DNA of 20,682 nucleotides from JAVBOP01 sp031550405 (lineage in GTDB: Bacteria; Bacteroidota; Ignavibacteria; Kapaibacteriales; UBA2268). The DNA is taken from positions 1 to 20,682 of the forward strand of contig JAVBOP010000168.1 of assembly GCA_031550405.1 (NCBI GenBank), given 5' to 3'. Position numbers and translations under genes: made by a program. Shown in pieces: positions 7,925-14,841 of the stretch; the stretch's first letter is position 1; each line of letters begins with the position of its first letter. The notes under the pieces are model-generated. The model was not told where the DNA came from, did not search any database, and saw only the letters and a program-made list of their open reading frames with translations.

Positions 7925-8027
7925 AGAATGTACCTGTAGTTTGCACTGCCTGATGCCTGAATTTTTAACAAAACCATACATCCACAAATATGCGTATTTA
8001 TGCCAACTTTACTGCGCGTTTATTAAC

Positions 8028-8042
8028 AACTGTTCAACAGTT
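8028..8042. promoter_or_regulatory. 15-bp palindrome upstream of tktN
   Basis: AACTGTT-C-AACAGTT, a perfect 7-bp dyad with a 1-bp centre, lies about 20 bp upstream of the candidate -33 element of tktN. The size and symmetry suit a dimeric repressor or activator site. No regulator is encoded in the window. Confidence 0.35.
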
Positions 8043-8060
8043 AATCCACAAGTTTTACAC

Positions 8061-8096
8061 TTTGCAGAAAACTATTGTTTATTTTTCGTAATTTTG
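8061..8096 (+). promoter_or_regulatory. promoter of tktN
   Basis: TTTG at 8061-8064 and TAATTTTG at 8089-8096 (perfect TAnnTTTG), spacer 24 nt, slightly long. Transcription would start near 8103, about 35 nt before the ATG at 8138. The longer frame starting at TTG 8075 would overlap this element, which supports the ATG. Confidence 0.5.
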
Positions 8097-8137
8097 TACT
8101 CTATATCTATAAAATATCAATACGCAATATAAAAATC

Positions 8138-9043
8138 ATGAGCAATAAGTTTACTTTTCCTAATACAACGTTTGAAAATAAAAAAAGACCCCTTATAGAA
8201 TTCAAGCCAATAGTTGCAGAAATAAAACGCGACATCATCAAATCTCTTGCGCTGGCTAAGTCAGGACATAGCGGAGGCTCACTCGGAAATGCCGAGATTA
8301 TGACCGCACTGTATTTTGCCGGGGTTATGAAATATGACACAAGCGGCACTAACAATAGCCGCGACCGCTTTGTGCTCAGCGCAGGGCATCTCGCGCCAAT
8401 TCTATATGCGTGTCTGGCGCGGGCGGGATTCTTTCCGCCGGAAGAGCTTGCCTCGCTTAGAAAACTTGGCTCGCGGTTGCAGGGACATCCATCGCCTGTG
8501 GGATATTTGCCCGGCAATGAAACAACTTCCGGTTCGCTTGGACAGGGAATATCTATAGCGCTTGGAATGGCTATGGCAGACAGGCTCGTGGATAAAAACG
8601 ACCGCAAGGTGTTTTGCCTCTCTGGTGATGGAGAATTGCAGGAAGGCTTATGCTGGGAAGCTGCGATGGCGGCGGGATTTTATCAGCTCAATAATCTGTG
8701 CTGGATTGTAGACAATAACGACTGCCAAATCGACGGTCGCGTCAAAGACGTCATGTCCATATATCCGCTGCCGGATAAGTTCGCGGCATATAATTTTGAG
8801 GTTATCGAAATTAACGGCAATGATATGCAGCAAGTCCTCGATGCCTTTGCACAATTTGAGGCTAACAGCAGAGGAGCAACCTGCAAGCCGACCTGCATAA
8901 TAGCCAAAACGGTTATGGGAAATGGCATATCGTTTATGCACGATAAATACCAGTGGCACGGCATTGCCCCAACTATTGAGCAGGCAGAACAGGCTCTAAT
9001 GGAAATATTTTTAGATGCTGACGCAGCAAAAATTATAACATAA
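8138..9043 (+). CDS. tktN: transketolase, N-terminal subunit
   Basis: N-terminal (pyrophosphate/Mg-binding) half of a split, thiamine-diphosphate-dependent transketolase, which moves two-carbon units between ketoses and aldoses in the non-oxidative pentose phosphate pathway. It works as a complex with the C-terminal half, 662 bp downstream. The 301 residues show GHSGGSLG (43-50), SAGHLAP (81-87), QGHPS (115-119), SGSLGQGIS (131-139) and the ThDP/Mg motif GDGELQEG (163-170) through VDNND (191-195) to QIDG. Split subunits of this type are usually about 270-285 residues. The last dozen codons lie in sequence that recurs in the following repeat island, so the C-terminus may be altered. It looks visibly more G+C-rich than neighbouring genes. 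The ATG at 8138 follows an A-rich leader, and the earlier TTG at 8075 would overlap the promoter. Confidence 0.93.
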   Translation: MSNKFTFPNTTFENKKRPLIEFKPIVAEIKRDIIKSLALAKSGHSGGSLGNAEIMTALYFAGVMKYDTSGTNNSRDRFVLSAGHLAPILYACLARAGFFPPEELASLRKLGSRLQGHPSPVGYLPGNETTSGSLGQGISIALGMAMADRLVDKNDRKVFCLSGDGELQEGLCWEAAMAAGFYQLNNLCWIVDNNDCQIDGRVKDVMSIYPLPDKFAAYNFEVIEINGNDMQQVLDAFAQFEANSRGATCKPTCIIAKTVMGNGISFMHDKYQWHGIAPTIEQAEQALMEIFLDADAAKIIT

Positions 9044-9046
9044 TAT

Positions 9047-9075
9047 ACAAGTTCCCTGAGCCTGTCGAAGGGAAT
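9047..9075 (+). repeat. 29-bp REP-like element, copy 1
   Basis: Contains CCCTGAGCCTGTCGAAGGG, which can fold as TTCCCT/AGGGAA around an 11-nt loop. It is identical over 29 bp to 9519-9547. This core (CCTTCGACAGGCTCAGG on the other strand) is a commonly seen small intergenic palindrome in many unrelated bacteria. It follows the tktN stop at once. Confidence 0.75.
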
Positions 9076-9089
9076 ATTCCATACTGACG

Positions 9090-9201
9090 AAAAAATTTGA
9101 GATAAGCATCTGAATCAGGATGCTCAAGATTGCAGGATTTGCCGGATACTAATCCAAAAAATCTTTTAATCCGCAAAATCCTGATTCTGACAGGAAGAAA
9201 A
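9090..9201 (+). repeat. 112-bp repeat, copy 1
   Basis: Runs from six A before TTTGAGATAAGC to GACAGGAAGAAAA, with about six mismatches to 9243-9354. Its ends are roughly inverse (TCTGAATCAGGAT near the start; ATCCTGATTCTGACA near the end), so a transcript could fold into a long imperfect stem. Elements with this alternating ATCCTG/CAGGAT texture are common in Bacteroidota intergenic DNA. Confidence 0.8.
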
Positions 9202-9245
9202 TAAAATTACATACTGACGCAGCAAAATTTTCATCAGGGAGAAAA
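9197..9245 (+). repeat. 49-bp repeat, copy 1
   Basis: Matches 9561-9609 with two mismatches (T/G and A/G). It contains ACTGACGCAGCAAAATTTT, also present in diverged form at the end of tktN (9016-9034). It overlaps the end of the 112-bp repeat. Confidence 0.75.
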
Positions 9246-9354
9246 AAATTTGAGATAAGCATCTGAATCAGGATGCTCGGGATTGCAGGATTTGCCGGAT
9301 ACTGTTCCTGAAAATCTTTTAATCCGCAAAATCCTGATTCTGACAGGAAGAAAA
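9243..9354 (+). repeat. 112-bp repeat, copy 2
   Basis: Second copy of the element at 9090-9201. Differences cluster in two spots (CAAG versus CGGG after GGATGCT, and the loop-side AATCCAAA versus GTTCCTGA), as expected if the palindromic arms are conserved and the centre is free. Confidence 0.8.
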
Positions 9355-9390
9355 AATATCTGCATTATGATGAAAATGAAAAATTAAAAA

Positions 9391-9440
9391 AATTATGAAT
9401 AAAAATTCATAATTAATAAAAATTCAGAAATTTATTAATT
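9391..9440. other. two adjacent AT-rich hairpins within the repeat island
   Basis: AATTATGAAT (9391-9400) pairs perfectly with ATTCATAATT (9405-9414) around AAAA. AATTAATAAA (9411-9420) pairs perfectly with TTTATTAATT (9431-9440). The stems share 9411-9414, so they are mutually exclusive at their base. The first contains a perfect member of the 20-bp palindrome family (9393-9412). Confidence 0.6.
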
Positions 9441-9467
9441 ATATAGTGATATAAATATATTTACATG

Positions 9468-9498
9468 CTGCTGCCCTTCGATAAACTATAGGGAGCAG
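9468..9498 (-). repeat. diverged, inverted copy of the REP-like element
   Basis: CTGCTGCCCT (9468-9477) and AGGGAGCAG (9490-9498) form a stem with one bulged G. The CCCTTCGA...AGGGA core matches the reverse complement of the 29-bp element, while its loop has drifted. Confidence 0.5.
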
Positions 9499-9518
9499 AA
9501 AAAAGCACAACATAACGC

Positions 9519-9547
9519 ACAAGTTCCCTGAGCCTGTCGAAGGGAAT
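9519..9547 (+). repeat. 29-bp REP-like element, copy 2
   Basis: Identical to 9047-9075. The similarity continues a little upstream (AACATAA before both), so the duplicated unit was longer than the palindrome alone. Confidence 0.75.
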
Positions 9548-9560
9548 GTTTCATGCGGGA

Positions 9561-9609
9561 GAAAATAAAATTACATACGGACGCAGCAAAATTTTCGTCA
9601 GGGAGAAAA
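9561..9609 (+). repeat. 49-bp repeat, copy 2
   Basis: Second copy of the 9197-9245 element. It runs directly into 9605-9627, which resembles the last codons of tktN, and then into two more short derivatives (9619-9636, 9641-9660). Confidence 0.75.
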
Positions 9610-9705
9610 TATTTTTAGATACTGACGTAAATAAAATTACATACGGACGAAAAAATAATTATATATAGAAGAAAATAAAATTATACTTGATTTAAAGTAA
9701 TATAT

Positions 9706-10701
9706 ATGAGACAATATACTTTACGCGGTGCTAAACCCACAAGGCACGGATTTGGGGAGGCGCTGGCTGAAATAGGACAGAAAGATGAGCGGATTGTGGT
9801 TATCGGAGCGGACGTTACGGGTTCGGTGATGACTTCATACTTTAAGGAAAAATGTCCCGACCGCTTTTTTTCACTCGGTATTGCCGAACAAAATGCAACA
9901 ACAGCGGCTGTTGGCATGGCTTTGTCAGGCAAGATACCTTTTTTCTCAAGCTATGCGGCGTTTGCCACCTTTCGCAACGCAGACCAGATACGTATTGCGG
10001 TTTGCTACAATAATGCCAACGTGAAAATTGCAGGCGGACACGCAGGTGTTACCGTCGGGCCTGACGGCGCAACGCATCAGGCTTTGGAAGATGTGGGATT
10101 ACTGCGTACGCTTCCGAACATGACGATAGTTGTTCCGTGCGATTATGAGCAGGCTAAGAAAGCGACCGCTGCGGTTGCAGAAATGACAGGTCCGGCATAT
10201 CTCCGGCTTACCCGGTCGAATGTTCCGCTATTTACCGACGAAAAAGACAGCTTTCAAATAGGCAAGGCTGACGTGTTGCAGGATGGGAGCGATATTGCTA
10301 TAATAGCTTGCGGATCAATGGTCTGGGAGGCTTTGGCTGCGGCGGAGGAATTGCGGGATAAGCATGGAATATCCGCTGCGGTTGTTAACTGTCATACTGT
10401 AAAGCCACTCGACGAAAAGGCAATAGTAGAGTTGGGAATGAAATGCGGTGCGATAGTAACAGCGGAAGAGCATCAGATATATGGCGGACTGGGAAGTGCG
10501 GTTGCTGAGTTGATGGCGAAAAATTATCCCGTTCCGATAGAATTTATCGGTATGTGCGATTGCTTTGGCGAGAGCGGCGAGCCTGATGAATTGCTGAAGA
10601 AGTTCAATTTTACGCACGAAGCTGTTGTAAAATCTGCATTGAAGGCAGCGGAAAGAAAAACCAAAGGATATACTGGATTCAGGAGCGTTATAGAGTTATA
10701 A
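9706..10701 (+). CDS. tktC: transketolase, C-terminal subunit
   Basis: C-terminal half of the split transketolase: the pyrimidine-binding domain for ThDP plus the C-terminal regulatory domain. The 331 residues contain the catalytic Glu61 in GIAEQNATTAAVGMAL, which activates the ThDP aminopyrimidine, FFSSYAAFATFR (79-90), and GGHAGVTVGPDGATHQALED (110-129), where His112 and His124 are candidates for substrate and phosphate contacts. The length is normal for the family (about 310-330). It must pair with TktN at the dimer interface. The ATG at 9706 follows an AT-rich leader (TTAAAGTAATATAT). No TAnnTTTG promoter is seen just upstream, so expression may depend on read-through from tktN across the repeat island. 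DXP synthase C-terminal domains are related, but the split context and GHAG motif favour transketolase. Confidence 0.93.
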   Translation: MRQYTLRGAKPTRHGFGEALAEIGQKDERIVVIGADVTGSVMTSYFKEKCPDRFFSLGIAEQNATTAAVGMALSGKIPFFSSYAAFATFRNADQIRIAVCYNNANVKIAGGHAGVTVGPDGATHQALEDVGLLRTLPNMTIVVPCDYEQAKKATAAVAEMTGPAYLRLTRSNVPLFTDEKDSFQIGKADVLQDGSDIAIIACGSMVWEALAAAEELRDKHGISAAVVNCHTVKPLDEKAIVELGMKCGAIVTAEEHQIYGGLGSAVAELMAKNYPVPIEFIGMCDCFGESGEPDELLKKFNFTHEAVVKSALKAAERKTKGYTGFRSVIEL

Positions 10702-10788
10702 ATTATGCTTATGATGCTAGAATTAGCTCCGACAATATGCTATGATGCAATTGTTGTTTTGGCAAAGTGTTTAGTATCAGGTTTTTTT

Positions 10789-10796
10789 TATTTTAG
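10789..10796 (+). promoter_or_regulatory. possible -7 element for yqgF
   Basis: TATTTTAG, one mismatch from TAnnTTTG and the same deviation as the rpsA element, lies 20 bp before the yqgF ATG. The nearest TTTG (10758-10761) is 27 nt away, too far for a confident -33 box. Confidence 0.25.
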
Positions 10797-10815
10797 CTGA
10801 AAATATAAAAATCGT

Positions 10816-11283
10816 ATGAATGATATATGTAAACATAAAGAAATTGCAAACCAAATCCGTGGCAAACGCATGCTCGCTGTTGATTTCGGATTGCGACGGG
10901 TTGGGGTTGCTGTTTGCGATATCTATCATATTGCAATAACCCCTAAGAAAACGCTGCAATACAAAGACAATGATTTTTGGGAGAAAATTATCAGTCTAAT
11001 ATTTGCTGAAGAAGTGAAAATAATTGTTATTGGTATTCCATATAATAATACAAAGAATGGTGATGACATCATAAGCTATGATTTGAAGGAATTTATTCAT
11101 TTGTTATCATCTAAAATTGAATTGCCAATATTTTATCAGGATGAATCATATAGCTCTAAAAGAGCGCTTAAGACTATGCTTGAAATTGGTAAAAAGAAAA
11201 AAAACAGAGCACAAAAAGGCTCAATAGATGGTATTGCCGCTGCGATTATTTTACAGGACTTTATAGATTCGCACTCAATTTAG
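10816..11283 (+). CDS. yqgF: YqgF/RuvX family RNase H-fold nuclease
   Basis: Member of the YqgF (RuvX) family, annotated as putative Holliday junction resolvase and linked in E. coli to pre-16S rRNA 5' processing. The product is 155 residues; family members are usually 135-150. The RNase H-like fold is recognisable: first strand LAVDFGLRRVGVAVCD (20-35) with the catalytic Asp; IVIGIPYNN (70-78) in place of the usual GxPxxxxG loop; QDESYSSKRA (112-121), matching the family DERxTS motif; and the last acidic residue in SIDGIAAAIILQDFID (136-151). The Arg of DER is replaced by Ser here. The catalytic acids are all present, so activity is likely. It starts at the ATG at 10816 after an A-rich leader; Met19 is a less likely alternative. 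It is convergent with rpsA. Confidence 0.9.
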   Translation: MNDICKHKEIANQIRGKRMLAVDFGLRRVGVAVCDIYHIAITPKKTLQYKDNDFWEKIISLIFAEEVKIIVIGIPYNNTKNGDDIISYDLKEFIHLLSSKIELPIFYQDESYSSKRALKTMLEIGKKKKNRAQKGSIDGIAAAIILQDFIDSHSI

Positions 11284-11296
11284 CTATAAACAATAA

Positions 11297-11335
11297 AAAA
11301 CGCTATCCAACTGTATTAGAGAAAGATAGCGTTTT
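11297..11335. terminator. bidirectional terminator between yqgF and rpsA
   Basis: AAAACGCTATC (11297-11307) pairs perfectly with GATAGCGTTTT (11325-11335), an 11-bp stem with a 17-nt loop. It lies 14 bp after the yqgF stop and 22 bp after the rpsA stop on the other strand. The A tract on the left and T tract on the right provide a U-run in both directions. Confidence 0.8.
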
Positions 11336-11357
11336 GTAATTAAATCAACAGTTCGTT

Positions 11358-13310
11358 CTAATCTGCTTGCTGTTCGCTTTCAGCAGTTACATCTGTCTCT
11401 TCTGTGCCGTCAGCTTTATCATCGTTCTCATCATCTTCGACGTAGTTCAACAAATCAACTGGCGGTTCCGGGTATGAAAATTCCTGGCGCAACACCTCTT
11501 CAATTTCCTTATCACCGGGCTGGTATACAGGCACATCTTCAGGGAGCTCTGAGCCAGCTGAGTATTTATCAGCATTTGGAACTGGATGCTCCGCATTATA
11601 AGCGTCTATCACGTTCTGATCCTTGCCTCGCAGACATTCGACAACTGAAAGAACTATTTTCTTGGAATCTTTGTCAAATTCTACAATTTTGAGTGGCAAC
11701 ACATCTCCAATTTTGAAATACTCACCGATATTCCTAACAGGAGCAAACGACAATTGCGACACAGGTACAAAACCATCTACTTGTTCAGGCAGTTCAATAA
11801 TAATGCCTTTCTCAATGATTCTTTCAATCTTTGCTTCGGTTTCCGTGCCAATCTTATATTTATCTTCAAAAGTGTCCCATGGATTATCGGTTATCTGCTT
11901 GTGTCCCAATGCAATTCTTCTTAAATCCGGATCTATGTTTAATACAATAACTTCAAGGTCATCGCCTTTTTTAACAAATTCGCCCGGATGCCGGATTTTT
12001 TTAGTCCAACTCAAATCGCTGATATGAACAAGCCCGTCAATGCCCGGTTCAAGCTCGACAAACACGCCAAAATTAGTAAGATTGCGAACGATGCCTTTAT
12101 GTTTAGAATCAACAGGGAAATTCTTCATTAAACTTTCCCACGGGTCCGGGGTAAGCTGCTTCATGCCAAGAGCGAGTTTTTTATCATCTTTATCAATATT
12201 AAGCACAACAGCTTCTACTATTTGTCCCATCGAAACCATCTGTGATGGATGTTTGATATGCTGCGTCCATGACATTTCGCTGATATGTATAAGCCCTTCA
12301 ATACCTTTTTCAATTTCGATGAATGCTCCGTAATCAGTCAAGCTAACAACTTTGCCTTCAACCTTTGTGCCGGCTTCATATCTGTCGCCAATATTATCCC
12401 ATGGATGTGGTGTAAGCTGTTTCATACCAAGAGATATGCGTTTCTTTTCTTCATCATAGTCAAGCACAACAACGCGTACGGTAATATCCAAATCAACTAT
12501 CTCTGATGGATGCGAAACCCTGCCCCAACTGAGATCGGTAATATGCACAAGCCCATCAATGCCTCCAAGATCAACAAACACACCAAAATCGGAAATAGCC
12601 TTAACAACGCCTTCAAGCACAAGCCCTTTTTCCAACTTGCTCATAATTGCTTCGCGCTGTTCAGATAAGTGTTCCTCAAGAAGTATCTTGTGGGAAACTA
12701 CCACGTTTTCGCTTGGATGATTTACTTTGACAACTTTTACATCAATGCTTTTGCCAACCCATGAGTCAAAATCACGTATGGGGCGCACATCAATTTGCGA
12801 ACCGGGAAGGAATGCTTCAATGCCCAACAAATCAACAACCATACCACCTTTGATACGACGTAAAATTTTGACTTTCGTAATTTCCTGCTTCGAATTTAAT
12901 GCGAGAATATCGTCCCAAATCCGCATAAAATCCGCTCTGCGTCTTGATAGTAATATGCGACCGGATGTATCCTCCATACGCTCAATAAATACGTCGATTT
13001 CTTCGCCTTCTGTGTATGATTCGGCATTTAAAAGTTCAGATTTTGGAACAACACCAAAGGACTTAAAGCCAATATCCACAAGCACTTCGTCTTTAGTTAT
13101 ACTGACGATTTTGCCCTTGATTAGCTCATCTTCCTTTATTGTTATAACCGAACTTTCGGATAACTTTTCATACGCACTGTTATCCATGTCAAACTTATTG
13201 AAACCACGTTCCAATAAATCAGCTAAATTTTTAAAACTTTGTTTTGTTGCAGAACCTTGCTCTTGATTCAGTTTAGGCTCTTGTTGTTCATTAATAGAAT
13301 TTTCAGACAT
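11358..13310 (-). CDS. rpsA: 30S ribosomal protein S1
   Basis: Ribosomal protein S1, which binds mRNA and helps it onto the 30S subunit. The 650-residue protein has six S1 (OB-fold) domains at about 62-126, 142-208, 229-297, 315-384, 402-472 and 488-557. Domains 3-5 carry the classic FGVFV(D/E)L...GLVHISDLSW and KR(I/L)(S/A)LGMKQL signatures, while 1, 2 and 6 are more divergent, the usual S1 pattern. It is longer than E. coli S1 (557) because of a 60-residue polar N-terminal part and an acidic C-terminal tail (about 600-650, DDENDDKADGTEETD). In organisms that lack Shine-Dalgarno sequences, S1 is thought to matter especially for initiation. It is monocistronic, with a promoter about 145 bp upstream and a shared terminator. 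Confidence 0.97.
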   Translation of the reverse strand: MSENSINEQQEPKLNQEQGSATKQSFKNLADLLERGFNKFDMDNSAYEKLSESSVITIKEDELIKGKIVSITKDEVLVDIGFKSFGVVPKSELLNAESYTEGEEIDVFIERMEDTSGRILLSRRRADFMRIWDDILALNSKQEITKVKILRRIKGGMVVDLLGIEAFLPGSQIDVRPIRDFDSWVGKSIDVKVVKVNHPSENVVVSHKILLEEHLSEQREAIMSKLEKGLVLEGVVKAISDFGVFVDLGGIDGLVHITDLSWGRVSHPSEIVDLDITVRVVVLDYDEEKKRISLGMKQLTPHPWDNIGDRYEAGTKVEGKVVSLTDYGAFIEIEKGIEGLIHISEMSWTQHIKHPSQMVSMGQIVEAVVLNIDKDDKKLALGMKQLTPDPWESLMKNFPVDSKHKGIVRNLTNFGVFVELEPGIDGLVHISDLSWTKKIRHPGEFVKKGDDLEVIVLNIDPDLRRIALGHKQITDNPWDTFEDKYKIGTETEAKIERIIEKGIIIELPEQVDGFVPVSQLSFAPVRNIGEYFKIGDVLPLKIVEFDKDSKKIVLSVVECLRGKDQNVIDAYNAEHPVPNADKYSAGSELPEDVPVYQPGDKEIEEVLRQEFSYPEPPVDLLNYVEDDENDDKADGTEETDVTAESEQQAD

Positions 13311-13390
13311 TCGCAGCCCTTAATTAAGTAATTAGAATAAAATTAGTTAAACATACACGCAATTGCAGCGCGACCATATTATGTAAATAA

Positions 13391-13410
13391 TTATGAATAT
13401 TTTTTAATAA
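13391..13410 (+). repeat. 20-bp AT-rich motif, copy in the rpsA leader
   Basis: Identical over 20 bp to 3225-3244. Relative to rpsA it is on the opposite strand, inside the predicted 5' leader, about 80 nt upstream of the start codon. Confidence 0.6.
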
Positions 13411-13454
13411 TTCTCAATATGTTCCATAATCTCTATTTTAAAAAACTATGACCG

Positions 13455-13484
13455 CTAAATTACGAAAAAAAAAGTTCATAACAA
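13455..13484 (-). promoter_or_regulatory. promoter of rpsA
   Basis: Read on the minus strand: TTG (13484-13482), a 19-nt spacer and TAATTTAG (13462-13455), preceded by a T-rich run ending in CG. The spacing is ideal; one base departs from TAnnTTTG. The transcript would begin near 13448 and have a leader of about 137 nt, long enough to hold regulatory structure. Confidence 0.55.
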
Positions 13485-13576
13485 TAAAAATTGCAGGACG
13501 CGAAATATGAGTAAATCACATAATGACAATATATTATAGGAAAATATATGACAAAAAAATAAAATAAGAAATACAA

Positions 13577-13601
13577 AAAGGCGACATAATATGCCGCCTT
13601 T
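13577..13601 (-). terminator. terminator of the SPFH protein gene
   Basis: AAAGGCG (13577-13583) and CGCCTTT (13595-13601) form a 7-bp stem, with a further CAT/ATG pairing in the loop. Read on the minus strand, the hairpin follows the gene's stop by about 24 nt and is followed by TTTTTGTATTT, a usable U tract. Confidence 0.7.
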
Positions 13602-13624
13602 CATTTTTTTACCTTCCAGCCATT

Positions 13625-14530
13625 TTATTTCGTTTGGTTGAAGATTTCTTTCATTGCGCCGAGCGAGCTTAACACGCCTGTCGCTTCGTAAGGCATGAAA
13701 ACTGTCTTTTCAGGGTTATCAGCAATCTCTTTGAGCGATTCCATGTACTTCAACGCAATGAGATATGAAGCCGGATTGCTGCCGGTAGCTTTGAGCGATT
13801 CAGCAACAAATTCAATCGATTTCGCCTCCGCTTGCGCTATTTTCAATTTGGCTTCAGCAACGCCTTCCGCCTCAAGTATATTCTTCTGTTTTTCACCTTC
13901 CGCCGAAACAATTGCCGATTGTTTCAAGCCTTCAGCGCGCAAAATCGCCGACTGTTTTTCACCTTCTGCCTGCAAAATTGTGGCACGCCTGTTCCGTTCA
14001 GCGGTCATCTGCTTTTCCATCGTAACGCGAATGTCTTCAGGCGGAATAATATTTCTTACCTCCACGCGAATCACTTTCACGCCCCATTTATCCGTTGCCG
14101 CATCAAGCGAGCCGCGAAGTTTTGTGTTGATGGTCTCGCGGCTGGAAAGCGTATGATCAAGATCAAGATCGCCTATAACCGCACGAATCGTACTGATAGT
14201 GAGCTGCTGAATACCAATCCGTACGTTAAAAATCTCATAAATCGTTTTAATCGGATCAATAACCTGCCAATATACCACACAATCGACCTGCATAGTAACA
14301 TTATCCCGGGTAATCACGGATTGAGGATCAATATCAATAAGCTGTTCCCGTAAGTCGAGAGTTGCCCGCACCTTATCGATAAATGGCACAATCACATTCA
14401 AGCCCGAACCAGCAAGTTTGTGAAATTTGCCAAGCCTTTCTATCACCTTGACAGAAGCCTGATTTACTATTTTGATGCTCGCAAAAGCAACAATAACTAC
14501 AAACAATATGAGTGCAAAAATAAATTCCAT
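13625..14530 (-). CDS. SPFH/stomatin-like membrane protein (paraslipin, QmcA-like)
   Basis: Inner-membrane-anchored SPFH (stomatin/prohibitin/flotillin/HflKC) protein of 301 residues, the usual size for bacterial paraslipins. A single N-terminal membrane segment (4-19) is followed by the SPFH domain: VIERLGKFHKLAGSGLN (29-45), DLREQLIDIDPQSVITRDNV (59-78) and VKVIRVEVRNIIPPEDI (151-167). Then comes a coiled coil (about 172-245). Its core is four 11-residue repeats, ILQAEGEKQSA / ILRAEGLKQSA / IVSAEGEKQKN / ILEAEGVAEAK (185-228). Such proteins form large ring assemblies that organise membrane microdomains or chaperone membrane proteases. Many are encoded beside nfeD, but no NfeD gene is found on either side here. 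HflC is an alternative call, but no hflK is adjacent. It is monocistronic with its own terminator. Confidence 0.93.
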   Translation of the reverse strand: MEFIFALILFVVIVAFASIKIVNQASVKVIERLGKFHKLAGSGLNVIVPFIDKVRATLDLREQLIDIDPQSVITRDNVTMQVDCVVYWQVIDPIKTIYEIFNVRIGIQQLTISTIRAVIGDLDLDHTLSSRETINTKLRGSLDAATDKWGVKVIRVEVRNIIPPEDIRVTMEKQMTAERNRRATILQAEGEKQSAILRAEGLKQSAIVSAEGEKQKNILEAEGVAEAKLKIAQAEAKSIEFVAESLKATGSNPASYLIALKYMESLKEIADNPEKTVFMPYEATGVLSSLGAMKEIFNQTK

Positions 14531-14540
14531 AAAACACCTA

Positions 14541-14560
14541 TTATTAAAAATAATTCATAA
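14541..14560 (-). repeat. 20-bp AT-rich motif, copy upstream of the SPFH gene
   Basis: On the minus strand it reads TTATGAATTATTTTTAATAA, two mismatches to 3225-3244. It ends 10 nt before the SPFH start codon. Confidence 0.55.
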
Positions 14561-14826
14561 ATAGTTAAAGATATTTACAACTGTCTGCAAGATAAATCTT
14601 TTTCTCCAATAAATTCACCTTGAATCAAAAAAAATGTGTATGGTGCAGATATTTAATAAATTACAGTTTAGCTCCCTGTTCGTTGTTGCTTGATTTTCTA
14701 AAGCTCAAACTATGATGTTGGCAGCAAATTTTAGAGCTGCTTCGCATTTTTCAAACCAGCAATTTCACCATAGCCTTGTTTCAGTCTGCACAATGGCTGC
14801 GGGAGCATTTATTGCTGAATTTTTAC

Positions 14827-14834
14827 TATTTTTG
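14827..14834 (+). promoter_or_regulatory. -7-like element abutting the acylase start
   Basis: TATTTTTG fits TAnnTTTG but ends only 7 nt before the ATG at 14842. Used as a promoter it would give a leaderless or nearly leaderless transcript. No properly spaced TTG is present (the one at 14812 is 12 nt away), so this may be chance. Confidence 0.25.
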
Positions 14835-14841
14835 AAATTCA

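Larger units (their letters stand above)
9044..9705. repeat. repeat island between the two transketolase genes
   Basis: No gene lies in these 662 bp. They consist of nested duplications: a 29-bp REP-like element (9047-9075 and 9519-9547, plus a diverged inverted copy at 9468-9498), a 112-bp element twice (9090-9201, 9243-9354), a 49-bp element twice (9197-9245, 9561-9609), and several shorter copies of a motif like ATACTGACGCAGCAAAATT. Two AT-rich hairpins lie near the middle. No transposase or target-site duplication is visible. Confidence 0.85.
14531..14841. other. divergent intergenic region, SPFH gene / acylase gene
   Basis: 311 bp between two divergent starts. It holds a member of the 20-bp motif family (14541-14560, reading towards the SPFH gene, 10 nt before its ATG) and a -7-like element next to the acylase start. 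No further gene, hairpin terminator or long repeat is seen. Confidence 0.6.

Noticed and set aside
8041..8050. TTAATCCACA as a DnaA box and the nearby dyad as part of a replication origin
   Set aside because: It has an inserted base compared with TTATCCACA, there is no cluster of boxes, and no dnaA/dnaN/rpmH-type gene is near.
8107..8607. A 166-codon minus-strand ORF over tktN
   Set aside because: Lies opposite conserved transketolase motifs and carries no recognisable domain.
9044..9705. The repeat island as an insertion sequence
   Set aside because: No transposase frame, no terminal inverted repeats bounding the whole block and no target-site duplication; better explained as nested small repeats.
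10705..10748. Short direct repeat ATGCTTATGATGC / ATGCTATGATGC after tktC
   Set aside because: Only 12 of 13 bases, two copies, no structural context; may be chance.
11474..13266. Plus-strand ORFs across rpsA (up to 179 codons)
   Set aside because: Antisense shadows of the six S1 domains; Ser/Thr/Pro-rich low-information translations.
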